A stretch of 5,433 nt of DNA, taken from an uncultured Lachnospiraceae bacterium (GTDB taxonomy: Bacteria; Bacillota; Clostridia; Lachnospirales; Lachnospiraceae). The notes beneath the pieces were generated by a model. That model worked only from the letters and a program-made list of their open reading frames with translations. It searched no databases and was not told the DNA's origin. A program made the position numbers and the translations under genes. Below are positions 1 to 4,329 of this stretch, piece by piece. The stretch covers positions 1-5,433 of the forward strand of contig CADCPJ010000275.1 in NCBI GenBank assembly GCA_902803245.1, written 5' to 3'. Position 1 is the first letter of the stretch. Every line of letters begins with the position of its first letter.

Positions 1-53
1 ACGCTCTCTTTTTCCAGATACTCCGTGATCAGCTCGTAAGCCTCTTCTCTCAT
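1..53 (-). CDS. Start of an unidentified gene downstream of oppF (partial)
   Basis: An ATG at 53 opens a frame that runs without a stop off the left edge, giving 17 complete codons: MREEAYELITEYLEKES. A strong Shine-Dalgarno, GGAGGA (complement of 58-63), lies 4 bases upstream, which is why this start is preferred. An in-frame GTG at 65, preceded 6 bases upstream by AAGGA (complement of 72-76), is an alternative that would add four residues (MEES). The gene starts 44 bases after the oppF stop with no terminator between, so it is probably the last or a later gene of the same operon. The short acidic amphipathic N-terminus cannot be assigned to a family. Peptidases often follow opp operons in clostridia, but nothing visible here proves that. 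Confidence 0.6.
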   Translation of the reverse strand, partial: MREEAYELITEYLEKES

Positions 54-97
54 GCTCTCCTCCACATATAGTCCTTAACGAAAATGTCTCCGCCATC

Positions 98-1057
98 CTA
101 CACCAGATGGCAGGCCGCGCGGTGGCCCGGCGCGATCTCCTTTGGCAAAGGCGCCTCCTCCTTGCAGCGGGGCATAGCATAGGGACACCGGTCATAGAAG
201 CGGCAGCCCGCCCCCAGATTGATCGGGCTCGGTATCTCGCCCCTGATCGCGATGCGCTCCTTCGACCGGATCTTGTCCGGGTCCGCGATCGGAATCGCCG
301 ACAGGAGAACCTTCGTGTAAGGGTGCTGCGGATTCTTGTAGAGTTCATCCGCCGTCGCCTCCTCCACAATCCCGCCGAGATACATCACTATGACGCGATC
401 CGAGATGTATCGCACCACGCTGAGGTCATGGGCGATGAAGAGGTAGGTAAGTCCCAGATCCTCCTGAAGTTTCTTCAGCATATTGATGACCTGGGCCTGG
501 ATCGACACGTCGAGCGCGGAAACCGGTTCATCGCAGACGATGAACTCCGGGTCCACCGACAGCGCCCTCGCGATGCCGATCCTCTGCCGCTGCCCGCCGG
601 AGAATTCATGGGCGAACCGGCTCATGTGGTCCCGGCCGAGCCCCACCTTCTTGAGGAGCTCCAGGATCCTGTCCTCCTGCTGTTTGGCGGTATAATTCCC
701 GTGTATCTTCATTCCTTCCCCGACGATCTCGCTGACCGTCATGCGGGAGTTGAGCGAGGCATACGGGTTCTGGAAGATCATCTGGACATTTCCGCAGTAG
801 GCCTTCCTCTCCGCCTTGTTCTGCTTAAAAATGTCTTTCCCGCGGTAAAGAATCCTCCCCGACGTGGGCTCGTACAGCTTCACGATCGCCCTCCCGGTCG
901 TGGTCTTCCCGCAGCCGGATTCGCCAACGAGGCCGACCGTCTCGCCCTCACAGATGTCAAAGCTCACGTGATCCACGGCTTTCAGGTCCTGATGGCGGCC
1001 CACATGAAAGTACTTGCACAGGTCTTCAATTTGAAGCATCGGTGTCCGCTCACTCAT
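98..1057 (-). CDS. oppF: Oligopeptide/dipeptide ABC transporter ATP-binding protein OppF-like
   Basis: A 319-residue cytoplasmic ATPase that would pair with the OppD-like subunit to power peptide import through OppB-OppC. Visible motifs are Walker A GESGCGKT (45-52), Q-loop FQNP (95-98), ABC signature FSGGQRQR (152-159), Walker B FIVCDEP (172-178) and switch histidine in IAHD (H210). The C-terminal oligopeptide-transporter domain carries C285, C291, C298 and C316 (C-x5-C-x6-C-x17-C), a pattern that binds a [4Fe-4S] cluster in studied DppD/OppD proteins. Length is normal for the family and nothing catalytic is missing. The SGGQRQR signature and the final gene position favour OppF over OppD. 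No good Shine-Dalgarno precedes the ATG: AAAGAG is weak and close, and AAAGGA lies 14 bases away. The ATG overlaps the stop of a 10-codon ORF as ATGA, so initiation may depend on translational coupling. The opp, dpp and app names cannot be separated from sequence alone. Confidence 0.95.
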   Translation of the reverse strand: MSERTPMLQIEDLCKYFHVGRHQDLKAVDHVSFDICEGETVGLVGESGCGKTTTGRAIVKLYEPTSGRILYRGKDIFKQNKAERKAYCGNVQMIFQNPYASLNSRMTVSEIVGEGMKIHGNYTAKQQEDRILELLKKVGLGRDHMSRFAHEFSGGQRQRIGIARALSVDPEFIVCDEPVSALDVSIQAQVINMLKKLQEDLGLTYLFIAHDLSVVRYISDRVIVMYLGGIVEEATADELYKNPQHPYTKVLLSAIPIADPDKIRSKERIAIRGEIPSPINLGAGCRFYDRCPYAMPRCKEEAPLPKEIAPGHRAACHLV

Positions 1058-1086
1058 CGCTCTTTATAAATCCTTTCCATGGTCAT
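1054..1086 (-). CDS. Ten-codon ORF linking the repeat array to oppF
   Basis: ATG at 1086 reads [10 protein letters not shown] and stops with TGA at 1054-1056. Its ATG overlaps the stop of the preceding 29-codon ORF (ATGA), and its TGA overlaps the oppF ATG (also ATGA). A purine-rich GAAGAAGAG stretch lies a few bases upstream of the start. The peptide is unlikely to matter by itself. The inferred role is a translational relay delivering ribosomes to the poorly signalled oppF start. It is also possible that the frame is only a by-product of how the repeat array formed. Confidence 0.35.
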   Translation of the reverse strand: MTMERIYKER

Positions 1087-1172
1087 GTACTCTTCTTCGT
1101 CTCGCGCTGCACCTGGCTCTTACGGTCATATGCCCTTCTTCGTCTCGCGCTGCACCTGGCTCTTACGGTCAT
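1083..1172 (-). CDS. 29-residue arginine-rich ORF in repeat units B and A
   Basis: ATG at 1172 overlaps the stop of the preceding repeat ORF as ATGA, and the TGA at 1083-1085 overlaps the next ATG as ATGA. The peptide begins MTVRARCSARRRRAYD and ends QVQRETKKST, with 8 Arg and 3 Lys against 2 acidic residues. It spans two 43-base units, so it reads one unit in two different frames. GAAGAAGGG lies 3 bases upstream of the ATG and could act as a weak, closely spaced Shine-Dalgarno. No family is recognised. Whether a stable peptide is made is unknown; the relay of stops and starts is the better supported aspect. Confidence 0.3.
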   Translation of the reverse strand: MTVRARCSARRRRAYDRKSQVQRETKKST

Positions 1173-1258
1173 ATGCCCTTCGCCAGCTCGCGCTGCACCT
1201 GGCTCTTACGGTCATATGCCCTTCTTCGTCTCGCGCTGCACCTGGCTCTTACGATCAT
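1169..1258 (-). CDS. 29-residue arginine-rich ORF in repeat units D and C, overlapping the oppD stop
   Basis: ATG at 1258 overlaps the oppD stop as ATGA and reads through units D and C to TGA at 1169-1171, which overlaps the next ATG. The peptide begins MIVRARCSARRRRAYD and ends QVQRELAKGI. That ending echoes the oppD C-terminus (LQHELAKGI), because the second unit is read in the same frame that oppD uses in unit E. It carries 8 Arg and 2 Lys against 2 acidic residues. It is preceded by GCGAAGGGCAT, only a weak ribosome binding site. No known family. Reported as a plausible coupling ORF, not as a proven gene. Confidence 0.3.
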   Translation of the reverse strand: MIVRARCSARRRRAYDRKSQVQRELAKGI

Positions 1259-2250
1259 ATGCCCTTCGCCAGCTCGTGCTGCAGCCAGCACCTGGTCATG
1301 TGCTCTTCGCTTAAGCGGCTCTCAAAGGGCATATAGCGCTGGCAGACCGCCATGGCCCTGTCGCAGCGCGCCGCGAAGGGGCACCCCTCCGGCGGGGAGA
1401 AGAGATCCGGCGGAGTTCCCTCGATGGGCGTCAGCACGTCGGTCTTGTCCATATCGAGCCGTGCGATGGACTTCAAAAGCCCCTGCGTGTAGGGGTGCGC
1501 GGTCTCGTAGAAGATCTCGCGGATGTCCCCGGTCTCCACGACCTTTCCGCCGTACATCACGACGACGCGGTCGCACATCTTGGCGATGACGCCGAGGTCG
1601 TGCGTGATCATGATGACGGAAGTTCCGAGCCTCTCCCTCAGTTCCTTTAAGAGATCGAGGATCTGGGCCTCAATCGTCACGTCGAGCGAAGTGGTCGGCT
1701 CGTCGCAGATGATCACCGAGGGCTCCGAGACGAGGGCGATGGCAATCATGATGCGTTGCTTCATGCCCCCGGACAGCTCGTGCGGATACTGCCTGTACCT
1801 GCGCTCCACGTCGGAAATGCCGACGAGCCTCAGGATATTGAGCGCCTTCTCCTTCACCTCGCTCTTCGTCACGTCCGTTCTTGAGAGGAACACTTCCTCG
1901 ATCTGCGCGCCGATGCGCATCGTGGGATTTAAAGAAGTCATCGGGTCCTGGAAGACGAAGCCGACCTCGCGCGTCCGGAAATTCCGGAGCTCCTTTTTCT
2001 TCATTTTGAGGACGTCCTGTCCCGCGTAGAGGATCTCTCCATTTTCAAAAAAACCCGGCGGCTCCGGATTGAGCCTTAAGATGCACTGCGCCGTGACCGA
2101 CTTCCCGCAGCCGGACTCCCCGACGATGCCGAGGATCTCTCCTTTCCGAACGTCGAAGCTCACGTCTCGGACGGCGTGCACCACCCCTCCGTAGGTCCGG
2201 AAGGAGAAGACGAGGTTTCTGATCTCCAGAATCTTTTCTCTCTCACTCAT
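1255..2250 (-). CDS. oppD: Oligopeptide/dipeptide ABC transporter ATP-binding protein OppD-like
   Basis: A 331-residue cytoplasmic ATPase, partner of OppF in powering the importer. Motifs in order: Walker A GESGCGKS (44-51), Q-loop FQDP (100-103), signature LSGGMKQR (159-166), Walker B VIICDEP (179-185), D-loop SLD (188-190) and switch histidine in ITHD (H217). The C-terminal domain has C290, C296, C303 and C321 (C-x5-C-x6-C-x17-C), the spacing seen in [4Fe-4S]-binding DppD/OppD proteins. The SGGMKQR signature is typical of OppD/DppD. I chose the ATG at 2250 (MSEREKILEI) because TAAGGAGG lies 8 bases upstream; the frame stays open to 2292, but those 14 residues have no family character. The last 14 codons form the degenerate unit of the tandem repeat array, so the fourth cysteine sits inside repeat-derived sequence. 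The stop overlaps an ATG (ATGA). Length is normal, so the expansion lies beyond the stop and did not damage the protein. Confidence 0.95.
   Translation of the reverse strand: MSEREKILEIRNLVFSFRTYGGVVHAVRDVSFDVRKGEILGIVGESGCGKSVTAQCILRLNPEPPGFFENGEILYAGQDVLKMKKKELRNFRTREVGFVFQDPMTSLNPTMRIGAQIEEVFLSRTDVTKSEVKEKALNILRLVGISDVERRYRQYPHELSGGMKQRIMIAIALVSEPSVIICDEPTTSLDVTIEAQILDLLKELRERLGTSVIMITHDLGVIAKMCDRVVVMYGGKVVETGDIREIFYETAHPYTQGLLKSIARLDMDKTDVLTPIEGTPPDLFSPPEGCPFAARCDRAMAVCQRYMPFESRLSEEHMTRCWLQHELAKGI
1276..1291 (-). other. Small perfect hairpin in the last codons of oppD
   Basis: On the minus strand GTGCTG-GCTG-CAGCAC forms a 6-bp stem with a 4-base loop, covering roughly codons 320-326 of oppD. 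It occurs only in unit E and is lost in the 43-base units, where the sequence between AGGTGC and CGAG is rearranged. It might slow ribosomes just before the stop/start overlap, but it may simply reflect codon choice around C-W-L-Q-H. It is not a terminator, because no T-run follows. Confidence 0.4.
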
Positions 2251-2258
2251 CGCCCCGC

Positions 2259-2266
2259 CCTCCTTA
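2259..2266 (-). promoter_or_regulatory. oppD ribosome binding site overlapping the oppC stop
   Basis: Minus-strand TAAGGAGG includes the oppC stop codon TAA and ends 8 bases before the oppD ATG at 2250. It decides the oppD start and implies that ribosomes finishing oppC are positioned to start oppD. Confidence 0.85.
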
Positions 2267-3229
2267 TTCCGTCCCGCGCAGGTGCGGGTCAAATGCGTCG
2301 CGCAGCCCGTCCCCGAGAAGGTTTAAGGCCAGCATCGTCGAGCATATGAAAAATGCAGGGAACAGGATCTCGTGAGGGGCCATGCGGAGCATGTGGATGC
2401 CCTCCTTGGCCAGAATGCCCCAGCTGCAGTTTGGCGGCGAGATGCCAAGCCCGATGTAGCTTAAGAAAGCCTCCTGGAAAATGGCGTTTGGTATTGCCAT
2501 ACACAGATTCGTGATCAGCAGTCCCATGATGTTTGGCAGGATGTGCCGCATGATGATCGTGAAGTCCCGGACGCCGAGCACCTTCGCGGCGCAGACGAAG
2601 TCCTGCCCTTTCAGCCGGTAGACCTCGCCGCGGACAAAGCGGCAGGTGCCGATCCAGCCGATGATGCACATCGCGACGATCAGCGTGTGGATACCGGGAC
2701 CGAGCACAACCATGACGAGGATCGTGATGATGAGGCTCGGAATTCCGTAGAGGATGTCCACGATGCGCATGACGATCATGTCCAGCTTTCCGCCGTAGTA
2801 GCCGCACAGACCGCCCATCACGGCACCGATCATCATGTTGATGGAGGCCGCCGCGATGCCGATCGTGAGGGAGACGCGCGCCCCCATCCAGATGCGGACC
2901 CAGAGGTCGCGGCCCACGGAGTCGCAGCCGAGCCAGTGCTCGGGCGAGGGGCCGGCATTGATCATTTTGCCGTCCATTGCGGAAAACGAATACCTGCTGA
3001 ATAAAGGAGCAAAGATCGCGAGCAGAACATAGACCGCGATCAGGATGAGGCCGAAGAGGGCCACTCGGTTTTTCTTAAGCCGCCTCCACGCATCCGCCCA
3101 GAAGGACAGGTTCGGGCGCGTGACCTTATCCATTTCCTCAGCGCTCTTCCCCACTGTCCGGAAGAGCGAAGCATCGGGGTTTTTTGGAGCGGGAGTTTCC
3201 GGCTGATATACATATGTCGTCTTCTTCAT
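2264..3229 (-). CDS. oppC: Oligopeptide/dipeptide ABC transporter permease OppC-like
   Basis: A 321-residue inner-membrane permease (binding-protein-dependent transport family) forming the channel with OppB. After a hydrophilic N-terminal tail of about 53 residues, the first membrane segment is near 55-77. It is followed by the OppC hallmark HWLGCDSVGRDLW (98-110), then segments near 118-145, 150-178, 180-198, 233-258 and 287-307. The EAA-type coupling loop is near 213-232 (AAKVLGVRDFTIIMRHILPN), and the end is DPHLRG. The long soluble tail and the HWLG-D-GRD motif separate it from OppB. I chose the ATG at 3229 because AGGTGA, a perfect anti-16S match, ends 5 bases upstream. An in-frame GTG at 3238 would add MSA and overlap the oppB stop but has no clear ribosome binding site. 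Only 5 bases separate it from oppB, and 13 bases separate it from oppD. Confidence 0.95.
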   Translation of the reverse strand: MKKTTYVYQPETPAPKNPDASLFRTVGKSAEEMDKVTRPNLSFWADAWRRLKKNRVALFGLILIAVYVLLAIFAPLFSRYSFSAMDGKMINAGPSPEHWLGCDSVGRDLWVRIWMGARVSLTIGIAAASINMMIGAVMGGLCGYYGGKLDMIVMRIVDILYGIPSLIITILVMVVLGPGIHTLIVAMCIIGWIGTCRFVRGEVYRLKGQDFVCAAKVLGVRDFTIIMRHILPNIMGLLITNLCMAIPNAIFQEAFLSYIGLGISPPNCSWGILAKEGIHMLRMAPHEILFPAFFICSTMLALNLLGDGLRDAFDPHLRGTE

Positions 3230-3234
3230 GGCGC

Positions 3235-3240
3235 TCACCT
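3235..3240 (-). promoter_or_regulatory. oppC ribosome binding site containing the oppB stop
   Basis: Minus-strand AGGTGA contains the oppB TGA stop and lies 5 bases before the ATG at 3229. It supports the shorter oppC start and tight oppB-oppC translational coupling. Confidence 0.7.
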
Positions 3241-4155
3241 GCTTCCGACCCGGACCCGCGGGTCCACGACTCCGTAGAGTATGTCAACGATCAGGTTGCA
3301 GAGGATCAGGAAACTCCCGTAGAAGACGGTCATCCCGAGGATCATCGAATAGTCGTTGTTCGCCACGGATTCCACGTAGTACTTGCCCATGCCGGGAATC
3401 GCGAAGATCGATTCTATGACAAATGTGCCCGTAAGGACAGCGGCGACCGTCGGCCCGAGCACCGTGATCACCGGCATGATGGCGTTACGGATCTGGTGGC
3501 GGGCCGTGATGCGAAGGTCGCTCAGGCCCTTCGCTCTCGCCGTCTTGATGTAATCCTGCTGCACCACTTCAAGCATGGACGCCCTCATGATTCTCGAGAC
3601 TTGCGCGAGGGTGTAGAACGCAAGCCCTATGGAGGGCAGGATGGTGTACTCAAATCCCAGGTAGCGAGCCACCGGGAGAAGCCCCCATTTGATTCCGAAA
3701 AAATACTGGAGCAGCGCGCCGACGATGAAGTCGGGCATGCTCGTGCCGATGATTGCGACGAGGACGCACACGAAGTCGATCGTCTTCCCGCGGTGCAGCG
3801 CCGAAAGGATTCCGAGGATGAGGCCGACGGAAATGGCGAGCACAAGGGCGCGGATCCCCAAGTCCGCCGAGAACGGAAATGTCTGTCCGATGATGTCGTT
3901 GACGGTCTTATTCGTGTACTTCATCGAGTAGCCGAAGTCGCCGCGCAGGAGGTTCCCGATGTACTGGAAATACTGCACGATGAGAGGCTTGTCGAAGCCG
4001 TAGTAGTGGCGCATATTGTCCGCCACCTGCTGCGTGAGCTTCGCGCTTGTGAAGGGTTCTCCGGGCATCAGCCGCACGAGGAAGAACACGACGGTGATCA
4101 GGGCAACCAGGGATAGCACTGCCGCGACCAGCCGCTTGCCGATATATTTCAGCAT
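3235..4155 (-). CDS. oppB: Oligopeptide/dipeptide ABC transporter permease OppB-like
   Basis: A 306-residue inner-membrane permease that pairs with OppC. It starts MLKYIGKRL, followed by a membrane segment near 8-28 and the LMPGEPF motif (29-35). A periplasm-facing/extracellular region contains YGFDKPLIVQYFQYIGNLL (52-70) and RGDFGYS, typical of OppB/DppB. Further segments lie near 100-120, 128-152, 170-188, 226-250 and 270-295. The EAA coupling loop is near 202-225 (YIKTARAKGLSDLRITARH), and the end is VDPRVR. I chose the ATG at 4155 because AAAGGAG (complement of 4164-4170) lies 8 bases upstream and the protein then begins as family members do. The frame is open up to 4263, but those 36 extra codons run through the 35-base palindrome and look non-coding. 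Length is normal and no motif is missing. Confidence 0.95.
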   Translation of the reverse strand: MLKYIGKRLVAAVLSLVALITVVFFLVRLMPGEPFTSAKLTQQVADNMRHYYGFDKPLIVQYFQYIGNLLRGDFGYSMKYTNKTVNDIIGQTFPFSADLGIRALVLAISVGLILGILSALHRGKTIDFVCVLVAIIGTSMPDFIVGALLQYFFGIKWGLLPVARYLGFEYTILPSIGLAFYTLAQVSRIMRASMLEVVQQDYIKTARAKGLSDLRITARHQIRNAIMPVITVLGPTVAAVLTGTFVIESIFAIPGMGKYYVESVANNDYSMILGMTVFYGSFLILCNLIVDILYGVVDPRVRVGSR

Positions 4156-4163
4156 AGGCTGTA

Positions 4164-4170
4164 CTCCTTT
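4164..4170 (-). promoter_or_regulatory. oppB ribosome binding site
   Basis: Minus-strand AAAGGAG sits 8 bases before the ATG at 4155 and fixes the oppB start against a longer open frame reaching 4263. Its upstream edge is only 6 bases from the large inverted repeat, so the hairpin could influence ribosome access. Confidence 0.8.
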
Positions 4171-4176
4171 ATGTTG

Positions 4177-4211
4177 AATGTGACATTGGGGACAGTCCCC
4201 AATGTCACATT
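4177..4211. repeat. Perfect 35-bp inverted repeat between oppA and oppB
   Basis: Left arm 4177-4193 (aatgtgacattggggac), one central base (a, 4194), right arm 4195-4211 (gtccccaatgtcacatt): 17 of 17 bases pair. In the minus-strand transcript it forms a very stable hairpin 6 bases upstream of the oppB Shine-Dalgarno. It lacks a following U-run on the minus strand (CAACATAAAGG follows), so it is not a standard intrinsic terminator. A flanking TGTTG (4172-4176) can also pair with CAACA (4233-4237). The GGGGACAGTCCCC core resembles short palindromic elements I recall as dispersed, IS200/REP-type repeats in various bacteria; that is recollection, not a search result. A plausible role is protecting or separating the oppA message from the permease message. 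Confidence 0.9.
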
Positions 4212-4250
4212 TTCGAATCATTGTTAACTGTTCAACACCCCCGGCACCCG

Positions 4251-4265
4251 GGATGCTTCGCATCC
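4251..4265. other. Small hairpin downstream of oppA
   Basis: ggatgc-ttc-gcatcc pairs 6 bp around a 3-base loop; on the minus strand the loop is GAA. An overlapping alternative, cccgg-cac-ccggg (4240-4252), cannot form at the same time. No T-run follows on the minus strand, so it is not a convincing terminator. It could serve as a 3' stabilising or processing structure for the oppA message, about 65 bases after its stop. The rest of the 4156-4329 spacer holds nothing else I can support, and no clear -35/-10 pair is seen. Confidence 0.4.
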
Positions 4266-4329
4266 TTCTAAGAACAAGTTCTCTGCCTGATTTTCACTCT
4301 GATTTCAAGGGTGCTGATCAGTTATCAAT

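Larger units (their letters stand above)
1087..1299. repeat. Tandem 43-bp repeat array (4 full units + 1 degenerate) at the oppD-oppF junction
   Basis: Unit boundaries on the plus strand are A 1087-1129, B 1130-1172, C 1173-1215, D 1216-1258 (43 bases each) and E 1259-1299 (41 bases). Bases 1081-1086 (ggtcat) are a further partial end. B and D differ at one base. C differs from B at four clustered bases (gccag instead of ttcgt). A differs from B only near its left end. Unit E lies inside oppD and encodes its last 14 residues, from M318 to the stop. On the minus strand E shares CGAGCTGGCGAAGGGCATAT with unit C exactly. The array therefore looks like an expansion of the oppD 3' end by slippage or unequal exchange. 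Each boundary contains CATATG (or CATGTA at the left end) and reads ATGA on the minus strand. Unit length is not a multiple of 3, so each added copy shifts frame. Copy number is likely to vary between strains (inference). Confidence 0.95.

Noticed and set aside
107..1069. A 320-residue plus-strand open frame opposite oppF
   Set aside because: It is the antisense shadow of a clear ATPase in GC-rich DNA; composition is Arg/His/Asp-rich and matches no domain. The same holds for plus-strand frames opposite oppC and oppB (2543-3032, 3184-4116).
1255..1258. Frameshifted or truncated oppD caused by the repeats
   Set aside because: oppD reaches its full family length, including the fourth C-terminal cysteine, before its stop; the extra units lie after the stop.
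1087..1299. CRISPR array
   Set aside because: Units abut directly with no unique spacers, the unit continues into oppD coding sequence, and no cas gene is present.
1042..1589. Three overlapping plus-strand open frames through the repeat array
   Set aside because: They exist because the 43-base unit has no plus-strand stop in any frame; they are repeat translations running antisense to oppD with no ribosome binding site or family character.
2251..2292. N-terminal extension of oppD to 2292
   Set aside because: It would overlap the oppC end, and the internal ATG at 2250 has TAAGGAGG at ideal distance and a family-like start.
4177..4211. Intrinsic terminator after oppA
   Set aside because: The stem is strong but the minus-strand sequence after it is CAACATAAAGGAG, with no U-run. 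On the plus strand only a short TTTT follows, and no plus-strand gene ends there.
4212..4240. Promoter for oppB in the spacer (TTGAAC as a -35 box)
   Set aside because: At 16-18 bases downstream there is no TATAAT-like hexamer on the minus strand, only AAATGT-type sequence.
4156..4263. N-terminal extension of oppB to 4263
   Set aside because: The added 36 residues cross the palindrome, have no membrane or family character, and the ATG at 4155 has a well-placed Shine-Dalgarno.
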